Source of the DNA: an uncultured Bacteroidales bacterium
GTDB taxonomy: Bacteria > Bacteroidota > Bacteroidia > Bacteroidales > UBA932
Assembly (NCBI GenBank): GCA_946415475.1
Contig: CAMKSQ010000001.1
Coordinates: 248,001-312,000, forward strand
Direction of reading: 5' to 3'
DNA length: 64,000 bases
Positions 31,939-39,390 of this stretch are shown in pieces. The position numbers and the translations under genes were made by a program. Numbering within the stretch: the first letter of the stretch is position 1; each line of letters begins with the position of its first letter. Under the pieces are notes generated by a model. The model had not been told where the DNA came from. It searched no databases and saw only the letters and a list, made by a program, of their open reading frames with translations.

Positions 31939-33026
31939 TATTGGTCAAGTAAAATTATATTCTCCAATTCTGCAAAGGCCTTCATATCGGCCTCATTTTC
32001 AAAGCCTTTCCAAGCCGCATAGAAGTGGCCGGGCTTGTCGTGGGCGTTGCGCCAGGTGAGCACATAACTCACCGGAAAGCCCTGCATGGCGGGGACCAGA
32101 CGGGCGGTCCACCACTGCGGATCCACCAAGCCCTCCAGGCCCGTCTCGCTAAGGCACATGAGTTTCTCGTGTTCATAAGAAAGGGCCGTCAGGTAGGTCA
32201 GCGCGCCCTTAAGTTCCTCCATATAGCGCACGCCGGCTTCCTCCACGCCGCCATCGCCCACATATTCATACGTGTCGATACCCAGGATATCCACAAATTC
32301 ATCTCCGGGATAGCGCTCCATATAGGCCTGGGGGCCGCAGTCGCCGTTGGGCGAATAGCACCAGAGGATGTCCGTAAGGCCGCGGTCCTTGGTGAAATAG
32401 AGCCAGGTCATGCGGTAGAGCTCCTGGTACTCCCGGGCTGAGCAAAGCTTGCCGCCCCACCAGAACCAGCTGCCCACGTTCTCGTGCCAGGGCCGGAAGA
32501 TGACGGGAACGCCCAGCGACTCGATAAAGTCGGCCGCACGACGCAGCCAGAGCTTGAATTCGCCGCTCTTCTCCCCGTCCCGAAGAACGGATGAAACCAC
32601 CTGGTCGGAGCTTATGTCCCAGGCATCGCCGCCGGTAAGCGGATTGCGCGGATGCCAGGAGAAGGTGACGATACCGCCCCGCTCCACGTGCTTCTGCGCC
32701 GCCTTCCGCATGAGGCCGAACGGCACGCCGTCCAGGTTCTTGGCGTGTCCCAGTTCAATGCCGCCCAGGTCGAAGCCCAGCACCATGGGATACTTGCCTG
32801 TGACATCTTTTACGTCCGAGCGTTCCAGCGGGTCGTTCTCCCAGTCGGTGAGCACCCAGTTGTGCCCATACACCAGGTCATCCTGGTGACCATAGGCAAT
32901 TTGCCCGTTCTGGGCATAGTTAAACAGCCGATGCACCAACTGATCCTTAGGCGTTTCCACGGGTTTTTGGTTGCCTGTACCGCAGGCTACAAGGGCCAGG
33001 GCCGATAATAATACAAACTTTTTCAT
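31938..33026 (-). CDS. GH26 beta-mannanase lipoprotein
   Basis: 362 residues. Signal and lipobox ALVAC give Cys15. The GH26 barrel shows LGFDLGGIELG, IVTFSWHPRNP, acid/base Glu182 in FRPWHENVGSWFWWG and nucleophile Glu294 in LMCLSETGLEG, plus the downstream WRNAHDKPGHFYAAW block. The sequence resembles mannobiose-releasing GH26 enzymes encoded next to epimerase and GH130 genes in Bacteroides. A lipid anchor allows either the periplasmic or the outer face. The upstream 29-bp gap to GH5_4 is taken almost entirely by a dispersed repeat. Confidence 0.94.
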   Translation of the reverse strand: MKKFVLLSALALVACGTGNQKPVETPKDQLVHRLFNYAQNGQIAYGHQDDLVYGHNWVLTDWENDPLERSDVKDVTGKYPMVLGFDLGGIELGHAKNLDGVPFGLMRKAAQKHVERGGIVTFSWHPRNPLTGGDAWDISSDQVVSSVLRDGEKSGEFKLWLRRAADFIESLGVPVIFRPWHENVGSWFWWGGKLCSAREYQELYRMTWLYFTKDRGLTDILWCYSPNGDCGPQAYMERYPGDEFVDILGIDTYEYVGDGGVEEAGVRYMEELKGALTYLTALSYEHEKLMCLSETGLEGLVDPQWWTARLVPAMQGFPVSYVLTWRNAHDKPGHFYAAWKGFENEADMKAFAELENIILLDQ

Positions 33027-33029
33027 CTT

Positions 33030-33056
33030 GTCATTCTGAGCGAAGCGAAGAATCTC
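33030..33056 (+). repeat. GTCAT...GAGCGAAG dispersed repeat between GH5_4 and GH26
   Basis: The copy begins GTCATTCTGAGCGAAGCGAA and ends GAATCTC. It fills the gap between the GH5_4 stop (33056-33058) and the GH26 start (33026). Members of this family are at 16146, 19104 and 24360. Confidence 0.7.
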
Positions 33057-34579
33057 TAAAACTGCGGTGCGCTGTCATAAACGCTCTGGAGGGTGTAGGA
33101 GGCGTCGGTGGAGCTCCAGGCCTTCACCATGGCCTCCACGGGCTCCTTGCCGTTGGCGGTGTATTCACCGGTACCATGGTCTACATAGCCGTGGCGTTCC
33201 TGGCCGTAGCCGTCGGCACCGTTGTCCCAGAGGAATCCGGCAATGCCAAAGACTCTCGCGGCTTTCACAAAATACTCCAGATAGTACTTGTAATAGGCCC
33301 AGGCCTTGGCGTCGCTCTTGTTGCGCATGGAACAGCCGAACTCGCCCATGTAAATGGGGATGTTCTTGGCGATATAGTTGGTATAGATGCTGTTGAAGAG
33401 GGTCTTGATCTCCTCCTCGCCGTTCTTGTAGGCGGTACCGGTATGGCCCCAGTTGGCAAGCTGTTTGTCGCCGATGGTGAAATCATACGGGTCATAGCAG
33501 TGGAAGGCCAGCATGGTCTTTTTGGCCGGGTCATTGGGGACCGTCAGATACTTCAGATAATTGGGGCTGGCGGCATAGCCAGGTACGCCCAGCCAGCGGG
33601 TGGCGTTGTTGCCTCCGGTTGCACGAACGGCGTCTACGAACACCTGATTCCACTCATTGATAACCGCACATTTTTTCTCTGTATTGGAGCTGGAAGACCA
33701 TTCACCGCCATAAATGAGCTCGTTGAAGGATTCCAGCATAAGGAAGTCACCTTTGTCCTTGAACTTGGTGGCAATCTGTCCCCAGACGGCAGCGATTTCC
33801 GCCTTCACCTGCGTGTTGACTTCCTCGTTATCCACAGCACCCTTGAGGTTCTGCCAGTGGTTGCCGTCATTCTCCCCGTGGTCTTCGTCATGGTGGGTAT
33901 TCAGAATAACGTTCAGACCGGCGTCCTCGGCCCATCCCACAACCTCGTAAATGCGGCCCAGCCACTCCTCGTCCAGGGTATAGTCCGGGGCCTCACCGAT
34001 GTGTCCCATCCAGGTGGCCGGGATACGGACGCTGGTGAACCCTTTGGCCTTGAGCCCGGTAAACGTGGCCTGGGTGGCCTTTTTTCCTTGCCAGGCAGTC
34101 TCGGAGGCTACACCGTTGGCATACGCGTCAAAGTGGTTACCCATGTTCCAGCCCAGGCCCAGTTCCAGGGTACGGGCCACGGCCGCGTTGTCCGGAAGGG
34201 TGGGATCCTTGATCACTTCCTTGGCAGCCTGCGTCACTTTCAGGGTGACATCGGCCGCACCCGTGGCCTTCACAACGATGTCTGCGCTGCGGACCTCGTA
34301 GCTGTCATTGGCGGCCACATTGAGCTTGAAGGTTATCGTATAGTCCTTAAAGGTGCCGTCGGTTTTGGTTATCCAGGCAGGCAGCGTAAGCGTAGGACGG
34401 GCGGGGGCCGTGACGGTAAGGTCATAGGAACCGGCCGCCTGCGTCGCGCTCAGGCTGGTGGGACTCAAGGTGATAGCCGTGGGGCCCTGCGGAGTGGGCG
34501 TAACGGGCGTTTCGGGGGTTTTGCCGCAGCAGCAAAGTAGCGACACGGCAAAAGCCAGGAAAGGGATACATTTTCTCAT
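33056..34579 (-). CDS. BACON-GH5_4 endo-beta-glucanase/xyloglucanase lipoprotein
   Basis: 507 residues with a Cys-rich signal end (SLLCCCGK) that should be lipid-modified, a Pro-rich linker, one BACON domain (about 40-118) and a GH5 barrel. Subfamily 4 traits: LGLGWNMGNHFDAY, VRIPATWMGHIG, VILNTHHDE, acid/base Glu287 in MLESFNELIYGG, HCYDPYDF and nucleophile Glu413 in IYMGEFG. GH5_4 enzymes cut mixed-linkage glucan, carboxymethylcellulose, xyloglucan and sometimes glucomannan; the BACON-GH5_4 order is that of the Bacteroides ovatus xyloglucanase. In this locus glucomannan or xyloglucan backbone is the likely target. The gene follows GH26 (34583-35974) by 3 bp. Confidence 0.9.
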   Translation of the reverse strand: MRKCIPFLAFAVSLLCCCGKTPETPVTPTPQGPTAITLSPTSLSATQAAGSYDLTVTAPARPTLTLPAWITKTDGTFKDYTITFKLNVAANDSYEVRSADIVVKATGAADVTLKVTQAAKEVIKDPTLPDNAAVARTLELGLGWNMGNHFDAYANGVASETAWQGKKATQATFTGLKAKGFTSVRIPATWMGHIGEAPDYTLDEEWLGRIYEVVGWAEDAGLNVILNTHHDEDHGENDGNHWQNLKGAVDNEEVNTQVKAEIAAVWGQIATKFKDKGDFLMLESFNELIYGGEWSSSSNTEKKCAVINEWNQVFVDAVRATGGNNATRWLGVPGYAASPNYLKYLTVPNDPAKKTMLAFHCYDPYDFTIGDKQLANWGHTGTAYKNGEEEIKTLFNSIYTNYIAKNIPIYMGEFGCSMRNKSDAKAWAYYKYYLEYFVKAARVFGIAGFLWDNGADGYGQERHGYVDHGTGEYTANGKEPVEAMVKAWSSTDASYTLQSVYDSAPQF

Positions 34580-34582
34580 ATG

Positions 34583-35974
34583 CTACAAATTCACTTGATC
34601 ACGGGTAATTACGCTCTCACAGCTCAGGGCATCCTGCCACCAAGCAGTAGAGCACATGCTGGCGCCATACCAGGGCATGAACCAGCTCCACTTGGCGCCA
34701 GCCTCCCATACCTCGGACATGCGGGCATATTCGGTGCTGCCGTCCTTGCCGTTCTCCGACAGGGTAATCATCTTGTTAGGATAGGCTGTCTGGGCCGATA
34801 TGAATTCGCCCAGGTTTACATCGGCATCCTTGCCGTAGATGTCACGGCCCACAATGTCCACGCGGTCGTCGCCGGGATAATAGGCCTGGTCGCTGTCGTA
34901 GGCCGACGGCTCTCCGTTGAAGTCCTGTGCGGTCCACACCCAGATGAGGTTGCGGATGCCCTTGGCGTAGAACGCATCCTGCAGGCGATTCCACACCTTC
35001 TTGTAGGTAGCAGGGCCGTCGGCGCCCCACCAGAACCAGGCGGCGCCTTTGTACTTCAGGGAATAATAGTTGCCGGCCGCCTCATGGAACGGACGCCAGA
35101 GGGCAGCGATACCGGCTTCCTGGAGTTGAAGGACGACATCGGCCACTTTGTCCACGTAATAGTCGAACCACTTCTGCTCCCAGCTGCCGTCTACCAGGAC
35201 GTTGGCCACCTTGAAGGAGGTCTCGGAGGGGGTGCAGGTCACACCATCCACCGGTCCGGGCTCGGCCTGGGTCTTGGGCACGTTGAAGTGCCACATCAGG
35301 CACACGATGCCGCCGGCGTCGGCCCACTCCGTCACAGGCGTAATGTCGCTGTAGTTGATCCAGTTGGCGCCGCTGTACAGGATGTGGATGAAGTCGTAGC
35401 AGTTCAGGGCCGGGTATTTGCCCACAGCCTTCCCTACCTTGTCCGCTTCTTCGTGGTTCCAGTTCACGTTGGCCATGATGCCGGAGATGGTCTTTTTGCC
35501 GTAGTTGGCCATGAGGTAGTTGTACAGCGCCTGGGCCTCGGCGGTGGCGCCGTCGGTAACCAGTTCGTCGTCTATGTCCACATCGGGCATGACGGGTATT
35601 TCGCGGCCTTTCTGACTGATTTTCAAGGTTTTGGTAAGGTTTCCGCTCTTGATGGTGACGTCTCCCTCACGGTTTCCGTAGGCGCCATAGGCGGCCACTT
35701 TCAGGGTGAGGGTCATTTTGTAGGTTTCCTTGTTGTAGGTGCCATCCACTGCCGTCACCCAGTCCGGTTTGGCGCTCACGGAGGGACGCTCCGGCGCGGT
35801 GACGGTAACGGGGAAATCGCCGCCGGCGCGCTCTGCACTGATGCTCTCTGTGCTCAGGGCGATGGCCGTAGGGGCCTGCGGGGTGGTTTTTCCACCCTCG
35901 CTGCCATTGTCTTTCTGGCAGCTCCAGGCCAGCGCGGCCACTGTTGCCGCAAGTATGTACAGGTACTTCTTCAT
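34583..35974 (-). CDS. BACON-GH26 beta-mannanase lipoprotein
   Basis: 463 residues. Lipobox LAWSC (Cys19), Gly/Thr-rich linker, one BACON domain (about 42-122, ending LTKTLKISQKG) and a GH26 barrel (about 140-455). Acid/base Glu298 lies in LWRPFHEAAGNYY, followed by AAWFWWG; nucleophile Glu407 in MITLSENGKDG. The BACON domain closely resembles that of the neighbouring GH5_4, suggesting that both were assembled from a shared module. It is probably displayed on the cell surface, with BACON holding the enzyme away from the membrane, to cut long mannan chains. A hairpin shared with 39353-39378 stands just upstream. Confidence 0.94.
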   Translation of the reverse strand: MKKYLYILAATVAALAWSCQKDNGSEGGKTTPQAPTAIALSTESISAERAGGDFPVTVTAPERPSVSAKPDWVTAVDGTYNKETYKMTLTLKVAAYGAYGNREGDVTIKSGNLTKTLKISQKGREIPVMPDVDIDDELVTDGATAEAQALYNYLMANYGKKTISGIMANVNWNHEEADKVGKAVGKYPALNCYDFIHILYSGANWINYSDITPVTEWADAGGIVCLMWHFNVPKTQAEPGPVDGVTCTPSETSFKVANVLVDGSWEQKWFDYYVDKVADVVLQLQEAGIAALWRPFHEAAGNYYSLKYKGAAWFWWGADGPATYKKVWNRLQDAFYAKGIRNLIWVWTAQDFNGEPSAYDSDQAYYPGDDRVDIVGRDIYGKDADVNLGEFISAQTAYPNKMITLSENGKDGSTEYARMSEVWEAGAKWSWFMPWYGASMCSTAWWQDALSCESVITRDQVNL

Positions 35975-35997
35975 GTTGTTTAGTGTTTTGTGGAACC

Positions 35998-36021
35998 CGG
36001 AGGGAGGGTCGGCTCCCTCCG
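35998..36021. promoter_or_regulatory. Intra-operon hairpin, copy 2
   Basis: CGGAGGGAG (35998-36006) pairs with CTCCCTCCG (36013-36021) around GGTCGG. It lies between a binding-protein gene (stop 36031) and the GH26 gene (start 35974). No T run follows on the minus strand. Nearly the same hairpin and its flank occur at 39353-39378. Confidence 0.65.
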
Positions 36022-36030
36022 AATTAAATG

Positions 36031-37488
36031 TTAGCGTAAGGTGATTTTGGTGATGGTAATCTTCTTACCACAGATGACAATACCACTTTCCTTAATGGCC
36101 GTTACCTGGGCAGCGGTGAGCGGGAAAGCCATTACCTTTTGGTTGGTATTTGTCCCGGCATCGAAGCTCAGGCCGTCGATGCTGCTCCAGTTACTTGCTT
36201 TCTGGATAAAGAACTGACAATAGTCAATGGCAGGCAACGTGCTTTCCTCAAAGTAAACATCGAGTTCCTTGCCTGCCTTGAGACCAGCCCAGAGGGCGGC
36301 GCTGTTCAAGCCCTGATAATTGAAAGCATTGTCCCAGTTGCCAAGGCTGTGGGACCCTTCCCAAAGGATTTGCTCCACCGCCGGTATGTACTCAACGCTG
36401 TTCACCGTAACACCATAGCCTGTGACCACAAGGCTGTTTCTGGCCCGCAAACAGGAGGCCGCATCTTCCGTGAGAATGACATCGGCCATAGTCTGACCGC
36501 TGGCGAGGCCGATAGTAGGCATATCTGCCCAATGCCAATCAGCGTCTGCGGCATAAGAAGCCCTGACCTGCCAATAAGTTGTACTCCCTTCCGTAAGGTG
36601 GAAGCGCAGACGGTCGCCGGCTTTCACCGTAGTGAGGGCCAGTCCATCCTTCTGATTCCAGTTTTTCCAAACGGTGCAGTCCAGGGCGTCGGAGACAAGG
36701 GTCGTCGCAGCAGCACCGTCGCAGTTGAGCGCCGGAGCAAAGAACAGCTGGTCTTTGGCTACGGTGATGGAAGCGGCCTTCACCGTCTTGAGGGCTTCGC
36801 TGGTGCTTTGCAGCGAGAAGGTGCAGTTGGTATAAGTGCCTGCGGGAACCGGAACGAAGAAGGTCATGTTGGCGGCGGTTCCGGCCGCGAAGGTAATGGT
36901 AACGGTATTGTTGGTTCCGGCCGACGTTTCGATGGCATTGCTGCCGTTCATCACGAAATCACCGCTAACATTCTGTCCGTCAGTAGTGAATACTAGCTTG
37001 GTGGAGGATTCAGGAATATTGTAGACATCCAGCTTGATGAGACCGCCCAGCAGATGGAAATAGGGGTAGGCATTGTTCACCCAACTGATCATGGGGGCCT
37101 GCACGCCATGGGCCGTCCAGGCATAGCTGTCGGGAAGCGTCATCGTCAGTTTGTCGTCACTCCAGGATGGAGCCAGTGCAGCCGGATACACGGCCGTAGC
37201 GTTTTCGTTCACCGTGACGGTTTCATTAATCTGGAACGTACCGCTGGCCGTTCCTTCTCCGCTGACGAGGTCAAATGTCTTAAATCCTAAGGGTGTATCT
37301 ACGCTGATATCGTCCCCTTCGGCCCAGACCAGCTGCACCGCGGCGGTGTGTGTGGCTTTGGTGGCATCTCCCAGCCCAAAGTGCAGGGTGGTGGACTCTT
37401 CCTGAACGGGGGCCTGCTGCTGCTCTTTCTGGCAGCCTGCGAGTGCCATTGCTGCAATGGCAGTCGCAAGAATCATCATCTTTTTCAT
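36031..37488 (-). CDS. Surface glycan-binding-type lipoprotein (485 aa)
   Basis: Start at Met 37488 (MKKMMILATAIAAMALAGC), giving lipobox ALAGC. The N-terminal half (about 30-250) has a fimbrillin-like pattern also seen in the next upstream gene (ATAVYPAALAP, LTMTLPDSYAWTAHGVQAPMISW, GGLIKLDVYNIP, TFFVPVPAGTY). The C-terminal half is two related beta modules ending VVTGYGVTVNSVEYI and IVICGKKITITKITLR, the same fold signature as in the 508- and 766-residue proteins of the operon. There is no catalytic motif. It is most likely a surface protein that captures mannan or glucomannan for the SusCD pair; ligand unknown. Confidence 0.8.
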   Translation of the reverse strand: MKKMMILATAIAAMALAGCQKEQQQAPVQEESTTLHFGLGDATKATHTAAVQLVWAEGDDISVDTPLGFKTFDLVSGEGTASGTFQINETVTVNENATAVYPAALAPSWSDDKLTMTLPDSYAWTAHGVQAPMISWVNNAYPYFHLLGGLIKLDVYNIPESSTKLVFTTDGQNVSGDFVMNGSNAIETSAGTNNTVTITFAAGTAANMTFFVPVPAGTYTNCTFSLQSTSEALKTVKAASITVAKDQLFFAPALNCDGAAATTLVSDALDCTVWKNWNQKDGLALTTVKAGDRLRFHLTEGSTTYWQVRASYAADADWHWADMPTIGLASGQTMADVILTEDAASCLRARNSLVVTGYGVTVNSVEYIPAVEQILWEGSHSLGNWDNAFNYQGLNSAALWAGLKAGKELDVYFEESTLPAIDYCQFFIQKASNWSSIDGLSFDAGTNTNQKVMAFPLTAAQVTAIKESGIVICGKKITITKITLR

Positions 37489-37489
37489 A

Positions 37490-37639
37490 CTACAGAAGCG
37501 TCCAGTCAAAATCTCCAATAACTCCATCGAGCGGATTCAGATTTCCCTCCGTATCCGTTTCTGACCCTGCTAGGATGCGCTCCTGCGCGGCCAGTTTAAT
37601 GGTCTCCACATCCGGAGACATATAGATTCGTTTTTTCAT
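37490..37639 (-). CDS. Small 49-aa protein encoded before a binding-protein gene
   Basis: Reads MKKRIYMSPDVETIKLAAQ, then ERILAGSETDTEGNLNPLDG, ending FDWTLL. The stop is 1 bp before the start of the following lipoprotein gene and the gene follows the previous one by 14 bp, so it is embedded in the operon. There is no signal peptide. Small ORFs with a MKKRxYxxP start are often found beside fimbrillin-like surface lipoproteins in Bacteroidetes. A second one (39191-39331) occupies the equivalent place one gene upstream, with the shared pattern KRxYxxPxxExIxL...LA.S. Function unknown; it could be a leader peptide or a small assembly factor. Confidence 0.7.
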   Translation of the reverse strand: MKKRIYMSPDVETIKLAAQERILAGSETDTEGNLNPLDGVIGDFDWTLL

Positions 37640-37653
37640 ATCTGTGTTTGTGC

Positions 37654-39174
37654 TTATTTCAGCGTGATTTTAGTAAGGTTAACATTACCACCCGCGATGT
37701 ACATGCCGGAGGTCTTCAGAATAGTTTCAATCGCTGACGTTATTTCCATAGTGCAGGATCCGGCAGCGCCCACTCCTCCGCTGTTATGGCCGCCATTGCA
37801 ATACGACGACCAGCCTTCCGGATTTTTCACATCCATACTAATCCACTTATATAGTCCCTTGTCAGTACCATCTATGCAATCTTCATAATAGATGGTGACA
37901 ACCTTTCCTTCCAGGTTATTCATAGCCGTCCAGAAACCGGGCAGCTGCAAATCCTTGAAATCCCCCTTACTCATCAGGTTGTGCGTCCCTGACCATAACA
38001 CAGTCTCGGGGGATGCAGGAGAAAGCCACTCCATCCTGGACAGTTGCGAATAATTGGACACAACCCGCATACTTTTCTTTATCATCAGGTGATCCCGCAC
38101 TTCCTGCGTTACGGCCAAATCATAAAAGCCAGCTTCCGACAGATTCGTGTTAACAATTTCCACATACGTCCATCCTGCATCCGCATAATAGAGTTCAAGA
38201 TCACCGGCATGGCCCAAAGTAAACCGAATTACATCACCGACAGCTATTTGTTCCCATCCAAAATCATCGTTCAAAATATACTTATCTTCCCACTTTTCGT
38301 TACCCAGCATTCCTGTCCAAATGACTGACCGGAGGCTATAGTTACTGGCAGAAATGCCCGGAACATACAGCAAATCACCCTTGCTCAGAACGAGTCCATT
38401 GGCTTTGATATTCTTGGTATAGAGAACCGTCTCTCCGTTCTGGATGGTAACGGGGCATACCACATCATACGTCCCCGTAGGCAGCGGAATGAAGAAGGTG
38501 CGGGAAGTGGCTTCACCGGCCGTAAAGGTAATGGTAATGGTGCTGTTGGGGCCCTCAGACAGGACAAGTTCCCCAGACGTTACTTCATAGGCACCGGAGA
38601 TGTTCTTCCCCGTAGCCGTGAAAACAAGCTTGTTGGCTGCAGCAGGGATATTCTCCACATCCACCTTGAGCACGGTCCCCATCAGGGAGAACTTGCCGGC
38701 GCCGTTGGTGCCATCAGCATCCATCATGGGCGCCTGAAGGCCCTGGTCGGACCACGCGTAGGTGTCAGGAAGGATTACATGCGTAGCATCGGTCACGGAG
38801 AAACCGCCGGACTCGCCAATCTTGTATCCGTAGAAGGCCGGTGCACCTCCATCCAGCGTGCTGCCGCCGGAACCGGAATATGTAAAGGTAGCATTCTCGC
38901 TGCCGGCGCCTTCATTCAAGGTAAAGGCTTCGTAGCTTTCATCCACCTTGGCCAAAATCTTATCACCGGTTTTCCAATAGATATTCTTGGTGCCATAAAG
39001 CGTAGTCTTGGTTTCGGGAATACCGATACCGGCATGATACACCAGCACATTCTCCTCCGGAGCGGGAATAGGCTGAACTTCAGGCGTTTCTTCCTCGGGT
39101 ACGACAGGAGCCTCCTTTTGACATGACAGAAGGGTTACAGCCACACAGGCCATCAAAAATGTAAACCTTTTCAT
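37654..39174 (-). CDS. Surface glycan-binding-type lipoprotein (506 aa)
   Basis: The second in-frame ATG (39174, MKRFTFLMACVAV) is preferred because an AGGAGG Shine-Dalgarno sequence lies at a suitable distance from it and too close to the first ATG (39180). Lipobox LLSC, then an acidic Pro/Glu linker. The N-terminal half is fimbrillin-like and paralogous to the 485-aa protein (HVILPDTYAWSDQGLQAPMMDADG, TVLKVDVENIP, TFFIPLPTGTYD). The C-terminal half has two beta modules ending VVSNYSQLSRMEWL and MYIAGGNVNLTKITLK. It probably binds glycan at the surface together with its two relatives; no catalytic motif. A strong Shine-Dalgarno is unusual for this phylum. Confidence 0.8.
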   Translation of the reverse strand: MKRFTFLMACVAVTLLSCQKEAPVVPEEETPEVQPIPAPEENVLVYHAGIGIPETKTTLYGTKNIYWKTGDKILAKVDESYEAFTLNEGAGSENATFTYSGSGGSTLDGGAPAFYGYKIGESGGFSVTDATHVILPDTYAWSDQGLQAPMMDADGTNGAGKFSLMGTVLKVDVENIPAAANKLVFTATGKNISGAYEVTSGELVLSEGPNSTITITFTAGEATSRTFFIPLPTGTYDVVCPVTIQNGETVLYTKNIKANGLVLSKGDLLYVPGISASNYSLRSVIWTGMLGNEKWEDKYILNDDFGWEQIAVGDVIRFTLGHAGDLELYYADAGWTYVEIVNTNLSEAGFYDLAVTQEVRDHLMIKKSMRVVSNYSQLSRMEWLSPASPETVLWSGTHNLMSKGDFKDLQLPGFWTAMNNLEGKVVTIYYEDCIDGTDKGLYKWISMDVKNPEGWSSYCNGGHNSGGVGAAGSCTMEITSAIETILKTSGMYIAGGNVNLTKITLK

Positions 39175-39190
39175 AATCATCTCCTCCTAA

Positions 39191-39331
39191 TCATTGGGCC
39201 CAAGGGTCTGAATACGTAGGGTTGCCCGGATTTGTTCCAGCCCCCGGAGAAGCGGGAGCCAACACCCCGTCGCGGGGGCCTAATTCGATTGCCTCGGCAA
39301 GAGGCGCTGTGTAAAATCGTTTCATATACAT
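39191..39331 (-). CDS. Small 46-aa protein encoded before a binding-protein gene
   Basis: Reads MYMKRFYTAPLAEAIELGPR, then DGVLAPASPGAGTNPGNP, ending YSDPWAQ; Met3 (39325) is an alternative start. It lies between the hairpin 39353-39378 and the 506-aa lipoprotein gene, 16 bp before that start. The N-terminal pattern KRxYxxPxxExIxL and the LAP/LAG-Ser segment match the small gene at 37490-37639, which also precedes a paralogous lipoprotein gene. No signal peptide, no known domain. Confidence 0.65.
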   Translation of the reverse strand: MYMKRFYTAPLAEAIELGPRDGVLAPASPGAGTNPGNPTYSDPWAQ

Positions 39332-39352
39332 GGTGTTTTGTTTGATGGGAAC

Positions 39353-39378
39353 CCGGAGGGAGGGTCGGCCCCCTCCGG
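39353..39378. promoter_or_regulatory. Intra-operon hairpin, copy 1
   Basis: CCGGAGGG (39353-39360) pairs with CCCTCCGG (39371-39378). Loop and flanks (GGGTCGGC; GAACCCGG outside the stem) match the hairpin at 35998-36021 closely, and both stand directly behind a binding-protein gene. Lack of a T run argues for RNA stabilisation or partial attenuation rather than full termination. Confidence 0.65.
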
Positions 39379-39390
39379 ATTAAAAAAGCG

